The translations under genes were made by a program, and so were the position numbers. From assembly GCA_036403815.1 (NCBI GenBank), contig DASWQH010000008.1:1-64000 (forward strand): a DNA stretch of 64,000 nucleotides, written 5' to 3'. The DNA comes from JACVRN01 sp036403815 (GTDB lineage Bacteria; Acidobacteriota; Blastocatellia; Pyrinomonadales; Pyrinomonadaceae). Under the pieces are notes generated by a model that was given only the letters and a program-made list of their open reading frames with translations, searched no databases and had not been told where the DNA came from. Positions 33,766 through 41,788 of this stretch are shown here, piece by piece (positions within the stretch are counted from its first letter, which is position 1; each line of letters opens with the position of its first letter).

Positions 33766-36195
33766 TTATTCGGCGGAGGTTTGCAAGCCCTGCGACGGCG
33801 GCTCGGTCGTCCAGATAGGCGGTGCCTTATCCGCTTCCGCAGCATTTGTCGGGCACGCATCCTCAAGCGCTATGGCTAGGACTTCGTCAATCGTCTCTGC
33901 GAAGTGAATGTCCATAGTGCTCAATACTTCCTTATCCACTTCGACCAGATCTTTTTCGTTGTCCTTCGGCATAATCAGAGTCGTGATGCCGAAGCGATGC
34001 GCCGCCAGCAGCTTTTCCTTAACGCCTCCGATGGGGAGCACCTTCCCGCGCAATGTTATCTCGCCGGTCATAGCCACGTCTCTGCGCACTGGCACGCGCA
34101 TCAGTGCGGACGCCATAGCGGTAGCCAGTGTAATACCAGCCGACGGGCCGTCCTTAGGGATAGCGCCTTCCGGAATGTGTATGTGCAGGTCGCGCTTGCG
34201 TATGAAGTCAAGGCTCATGCCTAAGCGTTCTGCTCGCGCCTTGATGCAGGTCAGAGCGGTCTGCCCGGATTCCTGCATCACTTCACCGAGCTTGCCTGTC
34301 AGCATGACTCCGCCGCGACCTTTGACGAGCGTGGCTTCGATTTGCAGGACTTCGCCGCCGACTTCCGTCCAGGCCAGACCCGTTGCGAGACCGATTTCGC
34401 TCTCGGCTGCTATACCCTGCTGGCGGAACTTCACAGGCCCAAGCATTTCGCGCACACGCTCCGCGGTTATGACTTCCTTGAACTCTTCGCCCGCGTTTTC
34501 CGAGACAAGCTTTCTGGCAACCTTGCGCATGCAAGAGCCTATCTCGCGCTCAAGATTGCGCACCCCTGCCTCGCGCGTGTAGTGGCGTATGATCTCAAGG
34601 ATGCCTTCATCCATGAAATCTATCTGCTCTATCTTGATGCCGTTGGCTTCGGCCTGCTTCTTAACCAGATGCCGCCTGGCAATCTCAAGCTTCTCGCGCT
34701 CCGTGTAGCCCGAAAGCCGCAGGATTTCCAAACGGTCTTGAAGGGGCGGCGGAATCGTATGAAGCACGTTGGCCGTCGCAATGAAGAAGACTTTGGAAAG
34801 ATCGTACTCGACATCCAGATAATGATCCTGAAACGTGTTGTTCTGTTCCGGGTCAAGCACTTCCAGAAGCGCTGCCGACGGGTCGCCGCGAAAATCCGCG
34901 CCGAGCTTGTCAACTTCATCGAGCAGGATAAGCGGGTTGACCGTACCGGCCTTCTTCATCATCTGAATTATCTGGCCGGGCAGCGCGCCTATGTAAGTTC
35001 TGCGATGCCCGCGAACCTCCGCTTCATCGCGCACGCCGCCCAAAGAGAGACGCACGAACTTGCGACCCGTAGCACGCGCTATGGATTTGCCCAAACTGGT
35101 CTTACCGACTCCCGGCGGGCCTACGAAGCAGAGAATCGAACCCTTCGGATTTTTGACGAGCTGCCGCACGGCCAGATATTCAAGGATACGATCCTTGATC
35201 TTATCCAGCCCGTAGTGGTCTTCGTTCAAAACATCTTCGGCTTTCGTAAGGTCTCTAATCTCTTTCGTCTTCTGCTTCCACGGCACGCTCAGGAGCCAGT
35301 CTATATAGGTGCGAGAGACCGTTCCCTCGGCGGACATGGGCGGCATAGCTTCCAGTCGATGAAGCTCTTGCAGGGCCTTCTCCTTGGCCTCTTCGGTCAT
35401 GCCTGCTTCTTCAATGCGCTTCTTCAAATCCTCCATCTCGGCCTTCTCGTCCTTGCGGCCAAGCTCTTTGTGAATCGCCTTGATCTGCTCGTTCAGGTAA
35501 TACTCTTTCTGCGCCTTCTCCATCTGTCGCTTGACGCGCGTCTGTATGGTGCGGTCTAGCTGGCGCTTATCAATCTCTCCTTCCAGAAGCTCTACCAGTC
35601 GCTGAAGGCGAGCCTGCACGGAGAAGATTTCGAGTAGCCCCTGCTTGTCTTCGACGGAGATGCGAAGCTGCGAAGCCAGAGCGTCGGCCAGATGCGACGG
35701 GTCTTGATTCCTGAGGGCGGTTTGCAGCGCGTCCGTCTGCGCGTCCGGCGCAAGGCGCAAATGCTGCTCGACCAGTTGATGAATGCGCTGGACTAGAGCC
35801 TCAAGGCGAGTGTCTTCTTCCGGCGCGACGGGCGCGCGGCGCACTATGGCCGTGAAAGCTCCGTTGTTATTTTCAACGCGCACGGTCGTGGCGCGCTCAC
35901 GCCCCTCTACGACGACCTTGATCTGTCCGTTGTCCTGCTTCTGGTGCTGTAGGATGCGGCCTAATGTCCCTACGCTGTAAATCTGTTCGGGCGTAGGCTC
36001 GTCCACGCTGGCGTCATGCTGTGTCGCCAGAAAAATGGTGCGGTCGGAGGCCAGAGCCTCTTCCAGGGCGAGCACCGAGCCGGGACGACCGATCTTGAAA
36101 GCGACCTTCGTGAAAGGAAATATCACTACGTCGCGAATCGGAACCATGGGGTAACGCACGATGTCTGTGGGAATGCGATCTGAATATTCTTCCAT
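33766..36195 (-). CDS. lon: ATP-dependent protease Lon
   Basis: An 809-residue cytoplasmic AAA+ serine protease. The N-terminal substrate-binding domain (YPMVPIRDVVIFPFTKVAF) is followed by a coiled region, Walker A GPPGVGKTSLGKS, Walker B NPLILLDEVDKL and the protease domain with PKDGPSAG (Ser685) and GGVKEKLLAAHR (Lys728). The Ser-Lys spacing of 43 residues equals that of the E. coli enzyme. Start ATG 36195. It is downstream of clpX in a quality-control cluster. Confidence 0.98.
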   Translation of the reverse strand: MEEYSDRIPTDIVRYPMVPIRDVVIFPFTKVAFKIGRPGSVLALEEALASDRTIFLATQHDASVDEPTPEQIYSVGTLGRILQHQKQDNGQIKVVVEGRERATTVRVENNNGAFTAIVRRAPVAPEEDTRLEALVQRIHQLVEQHLRLAPDAQTDALQTALRNQDPSHLADALASQLRISVEDKQGLLEIFSVQARLQRLVELLEGEIDKRQLDRTIQTRVKRQMEKAQKEYYLNEQIKAIHKELGRKDEKAEMEDLKKRIEEAGMTEEAKEKALQELHRLEAMPPMSAEGTVSRTYIDWLLSVPWKQKTKEIRDLTKAEDVLNEDHYGLDKIKDRILEYLAVRQLVKNPKGSILCFVGPPGVGKTSLGKSIARATGRKFVRLSLGGVRDEAEVRGHRRTYIGALPGQIIQMMKKAGTVNPLILLDEVDKLGADFRGDPSAALLEVLDPEQNNTFQDHYLDVEYDLSKVFFIATANVLHTIPPPLQDRLEILRLSGYTEREKLEIARRHLVKKQAEANGIKIEQIDFMDEGILEIIRHYTREAGVRNLEREIGSCMRKVARKLVSENAGEEFKEVITAERVREMLGPVKFRQQGIAAESEIGLATGLAWTEVGGEVLQIEATLVKGRGGVMLTGKLGEVMQESGQTALTCIKARAERLGMSLDFIRKRDLHIHIPEGAIPKDGPSAGITLATAMASALMRVPVRRDVAMTGEITLRGKVLPIGGVKEKLLAAHRFGITTLIMPKDNEKDLVEVDKEVLSTMDIHFAETIDEVLAIALEDACPTNAAEADKAPPIWTTEPPSQGLQTSAE

Positions 36196-36330
36196 AAGCT
36201 AAAAATTAACTCCGCTTAAAAAGCCAAACCTGTGAAGAAGGGCGAGCCGCGCTAACTGCCGTCTCGCCCTTCTGCCAACAAACCTGATTCTAAACCATTT
36301 CGCACCCATCGCGCCACTAGGCAGCAAAAA

Positions 36331-36377
36331 TAAAAAGGCAAAGTGAGAACGAGAAGGGTTCCACACTTTTGCCTTTT
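36331..36377 (-). terminator. Intrinsic terminator after clpX
   Basis: On the minus strand AAAGGCAAAAGTG pairs with CACTTTGCCTTTT and is followed by TATTTTTG. It lies 20 bp beyond the clpX stop. A second 10-bp hairpin (GAAGGGCGAG/CTCGCCCTTC) is at 36237-36272, nearer lon. Confidence 0.6.
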
Positions 36378-36396
36378 ACCTTTTTACTTAAGCTTT

Positions 36397-37641
36397 TTAA
36401 GCGGCTGCGTCGTCAACGCCCGTCAAACCTTCGCCGGGAACGGCGCGGCGGCGGTCAACCATCTCGCGCGTGATGATGAACTCCTTGATGCGTTTCTGGC
36501 TGGGCAGCGTATACATGGCGTCCAGCAGCAACTCTTCCAGAATCATCATCAGCCCGCGCGCTCCTACCTTGCGTTCCACAGCCTGTCGCGCGACTGCCTT
36601 GAGCGCGTCGTCCGTAAACTTCAGCTTCACGTTGTCAAAGTCGAAGCGCTTCTGGTACTGCTTGACGAGCGCGTTCTTCGGCTCGGTCAGGATGCGAATC
36701 AGAGCATCTTCGTCCAACTCATGCAGCACGCCGCAGACGGGCAAGCGCCCTACGAACTCCGGTATCAACCCGTACCTGACCAAATCTTCGGGCTGCACAG
36801 AGGTAAAGGCTTCGGCGTGGCGTTTGCTGCCGGATTTAATCTCCGCGTGAAAGCCCATAGACTTGTTGCGCAGGCGTTTCTCTACGACCTTCTCAAGCCC
36901 TACGAACGCGCCGCCGCAGATGAATAGAATGTTGGTCGTGTCAACGGGGAAGAACTCCTGATGCGGGTGCTTGCGTCCGCCCTGCGGCGGGACATTGGCG
37001 ATGGTGCCTTCGAGGATTTTCAAGAGAGCCTGCTGCACGCCTTCGCCCGACACGTCTCGCGTGATAGAAGGATTCTCATCCTTGCGGCAAATCTTATCAA
37101 CCTCGTCTATGTAGATGATGCCCTGCTGCGCTCGCTCTACGTCGCCGTTGGCGGCCTGCAAGAGCTTCAGTATGATGTTCTCAACGTCCTCGCCAACGTA
37201 GCCCGCTTCCGTCAGGGTCGTCGCGTCAACGATGGTGAAGGGAACACTAAGCATGCGCGCCAGAGTTTGCGCCAGCAGCGTCTTGCCCGTGCCCGTAGGG
37301 CCAATCAACAGGATGTTGGATTTCTGAATCTCAACGTCCGAGCGACGGCGCGACAACTCGATGCGCTTGTAGTGCTGGTAGACGGCGACAGCCAGGCGCT
37401 TCTTGGTCTCTTCCTGCCCGATGACGTATTCGTCCAAAAAAGATTTAATCTCGCCGGGCTTCGGCAAAGGCGGGCGCGTCGCAACCGATTCGGCCTGCTG
37501 GTCGTCCGTAATGATCTCGTTGCAGATGTCTATGCACTCATTGCAGATGTAAACAGTGGGGCCGGCAATGAGCTTCTTTACTTCGTTCTGCGACTTACCG
37601 CAGAACGAGCAGCGCAACGTGTCATCAGTTCGTCTCACCAT
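36397..37641 (-). CDS. clpX: ATP-dependent Clp protease ATP-binding subunit ClpX
   Basis: A 414-residue AAA+ unfoldase feeding ClpP. The N-terminal C4 zinc finger (Cys11, Cys14, Cys33, Cys36), Walker A GPTGTGKTLLAQ, Walker B GIIYIDEVDKI, the RKDENPSITRDVSGEGVQQALLKILEG block and the pore/IGF-loop region are complete. The start is ATG 37641 (MVRRTDDTLRCSFCG). It lies between the orphan zinc finger gene and lon. Confidence 0.98.
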   Translation of the reverse strand: MVRRTDDTLRCSFCGKSQNEVKKLIAGPTVYICNECIDICNEIITDDQQAESVATRPPLPKPGEIKSFLDEYVIGQEETKKRLAVAVYQHYKRIELSRRRSDVEIQKSNILLIGPTGTGKTLLAQTLARMLSVPFTIVDATTLTEAGYVGEDVENIILKLLQAANGDVERAQQGIIYIDEVDKICRKDENPSITRDVSGEGVQQALLKILEGTIANVPPQGGRKHPHQEFFPVDTTNILFICGGAFVGLEKVVEKRLRNKSMGFHAEIKSGSKRHAEAFTSVQPEDLVRYGLIPEFVGRLPVCGVLHELDEDALIRILTEPKNALVKQYQKRFDFDNVKLKFTDDALKAVARQAVERKVGARGLMMILEELLLDAMYTLPSQKRIKEFIITREMVDRRRAVPGEGLTGVDDAAA

Positions 37642-37744
37642 AAGCGTCTCTGGGGAACTATTTGAATTCGGTCGAACTCAAGCTTGTCAACGGGTGACCT
37701 GGGTTTAGGATTTGAGCCGTGCGCCGTCAAGGATAGCGCGACAG

Positions 37745-37963
37745 TCAGGGATGCTGCGGCGGCGGAGGCGATACGGTAGCCGCCCCCGTACTCTCTAAAG
37801 CTATATCATCAGCAATGATGTTATTGCAAATATCTATGCACTCGTTGCAGATAAAAACTCTGGGGCCTGCGATGAGCCGCTTGATTTCCTTGTCCGACTT
37901 GCCGCAGAACGAGCAATGTAGCTTCGTGCTAAAGGGGTGTGCGAGTGTTCGTTTCAACCACAT
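37745..37963 (-). CDS. Stand-alone ClpX-type C4 zinc-finger protein
   Basis: A 72-residue protein that consists almost only of the ClpX zinc-binding domain: LHCSFCGKSDKEIKRLIAGPRVFICNECIDICNNII (Cys17, Cys20, Cys39, Cys42), with a basic N-terminus and a Pro-rich C-terminus. There is no AAA+ part. AAGGAG 7 nt before ATG 37963 fixes the start; the frame is open further upstream but lacks such a site. It lies exactly between clpP and clpX. In ClpX this domain dimerises and binds adaptors and some substrates, so a free copy could compete for or deliver them. That is inference. Confidence 0.8.
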   Translation of the reverse strand: MWLKRTLAHPFSTKLHCSFCGKSDKEIKRLIAGPRVFICNECIDICNNIIADDIALESTGAATVSPPPPQHP

Positions 37964-38027
37964 GACGAAACTCCTTCTGAAGGAAGCGCGCGCCGGTTGC
38001 TCTCTCGGCTCGCGCCTCACTTCTTGA

Positions 38028-38612
38028 TTATTCGCGGTGCGCGATGACTTCGTCAATCAGGCCGTATTCTTTGGCCTGCATGGCGCTCATGATGCGGTCG
38101 CGCTCTACGTCGCGCTCTATGAGTTCGTAAGTCTGGCCTGTGTGTTTGGCTAGAATCTGCGAAGTTAACTCGCGCATGCGAATTATCTCTTCGGCTTGAA
38201 TGCGAATGTCTGTGGCCTGCCCCTGCGCGCCGCCCGAAGGCTGGTGGATGAGTATGCGCGAATTGGGCAGAGCAAAGCGTTTGCCCTTGGTGCCTGCGGC
38301 CAGCAGCAGCGCGCCCATAGAAGCGCACTGGCCGACGCAGATGGTCGTGACATCGGGGCGTATGAACTGCATGGTGTCGTAGATTGCCATGCCTGCGGTG
38401 ATGGAGCCGCCGGGACTGTTGATGTAAATGTTGATGTCCTTCTCAGGGTCTTCGGCTTCCAGAAAGAGAAGCTGTGCGACGATCAGGTTAGCGACCATGT
38501 CGTCAATCGGTGTGCCTAAAAAGATGATGTTGTCTTTCAAGAGACGCGAGTAAATGTCGAATGCGCGTTCGCCACGCGACGTTTGCTCGACGACCATCGG
38601 AACTAAAGCCAT
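38028..38612 (-). CDS. clpP: ATP-dependent Clp protease proteolytic subunit ClpP
   Basis: A 194-residue serine peptidase forming the tetradecameric barrel. The catalytic triad is Ser98 (GQCASMGA), His123 (LIHQPSGG) and Asp172. NSPGGSITAGMAIYD and the handle region are typical. ATG 38612 follows GGAGG with 5-nt spacing; the open frame upstream overlaps tig in another frame and is not the true start. It is followed by the orphan zinc finger and clpX. Confidence 0.97.
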   Translation of the reverse strand: MALVPMVVEQTSRGERAFDIYSRLLKDNIIFLGTPIDDMVANLIVAQLLFLEAEDPEKDINIYINSPGGSITAGMAIYDTMQFIRPDVTTICVGQCASMGALLLAAGTKGKRFALPNSRILIHQPSGGAQGQATDIRIQAEEIIRMRELTSQILAKHTGQTYELIERDVERDRIMSAMQAKEYGLIDEVIAHRE

Positions 38613-38721
38613 AACTTCCTCCGAACTATCTTTCCTCGCTCCCTCTAAAAGGAAGAGCGCACCATCTATTTTAACCGCTCTGTCAACTGCCTGCGCTTGA
38701 AGAGCTTCGTGAGCGCTTGTT

Positions 38722-40188
38722 TTAAGCTCCCGGCGAGGATGATTCGGCTTTTGTTTCCGTTTCATCTTCGCTGGCAGGTTCCGACTTCTGCTCTTCACCT
38801 GTGACAGCTTCAGAAGTTTCAGCCTCAGAAGTTTCGGCGGCGGCGCTTGCTTCTTCAGCCTGCTCCGGCTCTTCTTCTTCGCGCCACTCTTCGTCTGTCA
38901 CGCGCGCATTTTCAATAACGAGGTCGAGCGCTTTGCGATTGCGCAACCTATCGGCGATGCTAGTAGTGCCTCCCTGCTTTGTCAAGGCAGCACGCACTTG
39001 CTCCACTGATTGACGCGAGGCAGTTGCGATTCCATTAATCTCTTCCTCTACCTCTTCATCCGTAACCTCAAGTTTTTCAAGCTCGGCGATGTGCTCCAGG
39101 AGCATAGAGCCGCGCACATCATCAGCCGCCTGCGTTTTCATCTCTTCGCGCACGCCTTCCCAGTTAATCTCCGTCTGGCGCGGGTCAACGCCCTGTCCCA
39201 TCATTTCGCGCATGAGCGTTTGCAGGCGATGATTCGTCTGATGCTCTACCAATGTTTCCGGCACTTCAAATTGATGAGCCTCTACAAGCTTTTGCATCAC
39301 GTCTGAGCGCAAACGATTTTCGGATTCAGCGCTTGAGCGCGCCTCCAAATCCTCGCGCACACGCGTGCGCAAAGCCTCGACCGACTCGAACTCTTCACCC
39401 AGACTTTTTGCCCACTCATCGTCCAACTCCGGCAGCGCTTTGCGGCGCACCGCCGTCACGTCCGCAGTATAATCAACCTGTTTCCCGGCTAATCCTTTAG
39501 ACGTGAAATCCTCCGGGTAATTAACACTGAAAGTTTTCGTCTCGTCAGGTTTGACGCCAATCAGGTTATCCGTGAATTCCTCTTGCACGCCGGGGCCGCC
39601 AAGCTCTACGTCCACTTCTTCGACGTTGATGTCTTCCGCTTCAGGCTCGTTCACAAACTTGCCTGTGAAGTTGACGGTCACGGTGTCGCCGGTTTCAGCA
39701 GCCCGATCTTCGACCGGCTCAAGCGAGGCAGACGATTCGCGCAAGCCTTCGATAACGCGCTCGACATCTTCATCCGTCACCGGACGCAGGCGGCGAGCGG
39801 CTTCCAGCCCCTTGTACTCACCAAGCTCGACTTCCGGCAGAATCTCCACATGAACGTGAAGCGAGACGGCTTCGGCACCAAGCTTTTCCAGAGCCTCTGT
39901 GTTATCCAGATGAATGTCCGGCTCGCCCAACACTACAAGGCCGCGCTCTTCAATCGCATCCTGCACGGCCTGCGGCACAATCTCGCGCAGGACTTCGCCG
40001 CGAATCTCGTTCTTGAATCTGGTCTGCACAACCGAGCGCGGCGTGTGCCCGCGCCGAAATCCCGGCACGTTCGCCTGCTTTGCGTACTGCTCGCTGATGC
40101 GTTCGTACGCGGCGCGCACGACGTTGGCATCGATCTCTATCTTGATCTCCTTACGCGTCGGAGACAAATCAACAACTTCAGTCTTCAT
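38722..40188 (-). CDS. tig: Trigger factor
   Basis: A 488-residue ribosome-associated chaperone and peptidyl-prolyl isomerase. The ribosome-binding signature is NVPGFRRGHTPRSVV (G-F-R-x-G). The PPIase domain (about 155-245) begins DRAAETGDTVTVNFTGKF, and a helical C-terminal chaperone domain follows. The last 50 or so residues are an acidic, Ala/Ser/Glu-rich extension (EEEPEQAEEASAAAETSEAE...) longer than in E. coli. ATG 40188 (MKTEVVDLSPTRKE) matches the family start. It is the first gene of the tig-clpP-clpX-lon cluster. Confidence 0.96.
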   Translation of the reverse strand: MKTEVVDLSPTRKEIKIEIDANVVRAAYERISEQYAKQANVPGFRRGHTPRSVVQTRFKNEIRGEVLREIVPQAVQDAIEERGLVVLGEPDIHLDNTEALEKLGAEAVSLHVHVEILPEVELGEYKGLEAARRLRPVTDEDVERVIEGLRESSASLEPVEDRAAETGDTVTVNFTGKFVNEPEAEDINVEEVDVELGGPGVQEEFTDNLIGVKPDETKTFSVNYPEDFTSKGLAGKQVDYTADVTAVRRKALPELDDEWAKSLGEEFESVEALRTRVREDLEARSSAESENRLRSDVMQKLVEAHQFEVPETLVEHQTNHRLQTLMREMMGQGVDPRQTEINWEGVREEMKTQAADDVRGSMLLEHIAELEKLEVTDEEVEEEINGIATASRQSVEQVRAALTKQGGTTSIADRLRNRKALDLVIENARVTDEEWREEEEPEQAEEASAAAETSEAETSEAVTGEEQKSEPASEDETETKAESSSPGA

Positions 40189-40313
40189 AAATGATAAAAG
40201 CCCAAGCGCCTCAATCGCATCTACTCTGAGAGAGCGTGCGTCCGTGCGCCGGACCTCCCTTCCTTCCAACAGAAAATCACTCGCTTGATAAAATACGTAA
40301 CTAAAACTTTTGA

Positions 40314-40395
40314 TGCGAAAGGGGGGACTCGAACCCCCACCCCTTTCGGGACGAGCTTCTAAGACTCGCGCGGCTGCCAGTTACGCCACTTTCGC
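40314..40395 (-). tRNA. tRNA-Leu(UAG)
   Basis: On the minus strand it runs from GCGAAAGTGGCG to GGTTCGAGTCCCCCCTTTCGCA, 82 nt. It has the class II long variable arm (GTCCCGAAAGGGG). The anticodon arm CGAGT-CTTAGAA-GCTCG gives TAG. CCA is not encoded. It lies 125 bp upstream of tig. Confidence 0.94.
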
Positions 40396-40554
40396 AGATT
40401 AATCCGAGAGCCATTACCTTTAATACATGCTACCCAAAATAATAACATGCCCGGCATAGATAGTCATAAAACGCACGACGAACGCGAACTTTCGAGATTA
40501 TAAAATTGCGCGATGAATGTCTAGCAGGCAGACAAGCTGAGAAGCTGGTTGAAC

Positions 40555-40628
40555 AGTCCCGTAGGGACGACGTGATAATAGCCCAGCCATATATGGCTGG
40601 GCTATTATCACGTCGTCCCTACGGGACT
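40555..40628. repeat. Perfect 74-bp palindrome, family 2
   Basis: Both 37-bp halves are exactly complementary: AGTCCCGTAGGGACG at the outside, AGCCCAGCCATA|TATGGCTGGGCT at the centre. The same building blocks recur at 43860-44046. It fills the gap between tRNA-Leu and the DUF4097 gene. Confidence 0.9.
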
Positions 40629-40642
40629 TTGAACACAGCTTT

Positions 40643-41449
40643 TTAGAAGTTCGCGCCTGAGCGTAGGAGGCTGACGTTGCCGGAGGCGGAGGAGATGCGA
40701 AGGTTTCTTGAGCCGCTGCCCAAGCGCCCGCTCGCACGCTCGCCGGGGCCGTACTCTCGCTTTTCCACCTGGAGCGGAAAGTCTGTGCGCACGTCGCCGC
40801 TGGCGCTTGCCATCTCTACATTGCCGTCTAAATCTGCCGGGGCGCTGACGCGCACGTCGCCGGAGGCAGAGGCGAATTCCATGTTGCCCGTGCCTTCAAC
40901 ACGCGCTATCTGGACAACTACGTCGCCGCTGGCGCTTCTGGCCGTGATGGTGCCTCTCACGTTCTGAACTTTCATCTCGCCGCTGGCGGTCGCGGCATCA
41001 ATCTTACCCGACACATCGTTGATAGTGACATCACCGCTGGCGGTGTGAACTACAAGATCGCCCATGAGCGATGTCATGGTGATGTCGCCGCTCGCGGTCG
41101 AAATCTTGTTGAAGTCATAGCGCGTGTTGCGCGGCACCTGAACTTCAAAGCGCACGCTCGCATCACAGTTGCAGTTGCGCTCATAGCGTACGCCTATGGA
41201 GACATTGTTTCCGCCGCTGCTGTCTTCAATCTCTACCTTGTCGCGGTCGCGGCCTTCCTTGGTTCCATTGACGATAACGGCATCGCCGTCATAGCCCTTG
41301 ACGATGATGTCGCCCGAAACGTTGCGGATATTGATTGAGCCTCCGGCACCGAGGCGATAGGTTTTTTGAAAATCCTGCGCCGCTGCCTGCACAACGAACG
41401 CAGAAAGAAGAAAACAAAGCGTGGCTGCCAGACGGGTCATGCTTCTCAT
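40643..41449 (-). CDS. Exported DUF4097 beta-helix-like protein
   Basis: A 268-residue protein with a signal peptide (MRSMTRLAATLCFLLSAFVVQAAAQ) and a repetitive beta structure of about 20-residue turns containing ASGDV (for example STASGDITM, HTASGDVTI, RSASGDVVV, ASASGDVRV). This is the DUF4097 putative-adhesin repeat. CNCD in the middle may bind metal or form disulfides. Family members are often paired with anti-sigma or LiaI-like proteins, none of which is here. GAGGAG precedes ATG 41449. Probably periplasmic or surface located. Confidence 0.88.
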   Translation of the reverse strand: MRSMTRLAATLCFLLSAFVVQAAAQDFQKTYRLGAGGSINIRNVSGDIIVKGYDGDAVIVNGTKEGRDRDKVEIEDSSGGNNVSIGVRYERNCNCDASVRFEVQVPRNTRYDFNKISTASGDITMTSLMGDLVVHTASGDVTINDVSGKIDAATASGEMKVQNVRGTITARSASGDVVVQIARVEGTGNMEFASASGDVRVSAPADLDGNVEMASASGDVRTDFPLQVEKREYGPGERASGRLGSGSRNLRISSASGNVSLLRSGANF

Positions 41450-41593
41450 TTTATTAACGCTCCTCTTAGAGTGATTTCAGGGTTGATTTCAGTCGGAATC
41501 GCTGCTTTCAACAGGTAAACACCACGAGCAGGCATTTCGTGGCAAATAATTTTCATCAACTCAAACTTCAGCGAGCGACAAGAGGGGTAAACG

Positions 41594-41694
41594 AACCACG
41601 AAATGACACTAAACAACACGAACCAAGAAGAAAGCAGACGCGTCGTCAACTCTCTTTCGTGCCGCTTCGTGTTGTTTAGTGTCATTTCGTGGTT
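41594..41694. repeat. Long inverted repeat of CACGAAATGACACTAA words
   Basis: A 29-bp sequence (41594-41622) is perfectly complementary to 41666-41694. It fills most of the divergent region between the DUF4097 gene (minus) and the S9 peptidase gene (plus). Similar words occur at about 26423-26485 and in 63560-63680. Nothing else is seen in 41450-41788. Confidence 0.85.
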
Positions 41695-41788
41695 AATTGT
41701 TTTGGATTGCGATTTAGCACAGCTTTCATGAGATAATGGAAAGCTTTCCAAAAACTTCAAAATTTCATTCGAGAAGAGGATTTTCAGC

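Noticed and set aside
34342..35559. Long plus-strand open frame (405 codons) opposite lon
   Set aside because: It is the complement of the conserved lon coding region; the product has no domain and is Leu/His/Arg-skewed as expected for a shadow frame in GC-rich sequence.
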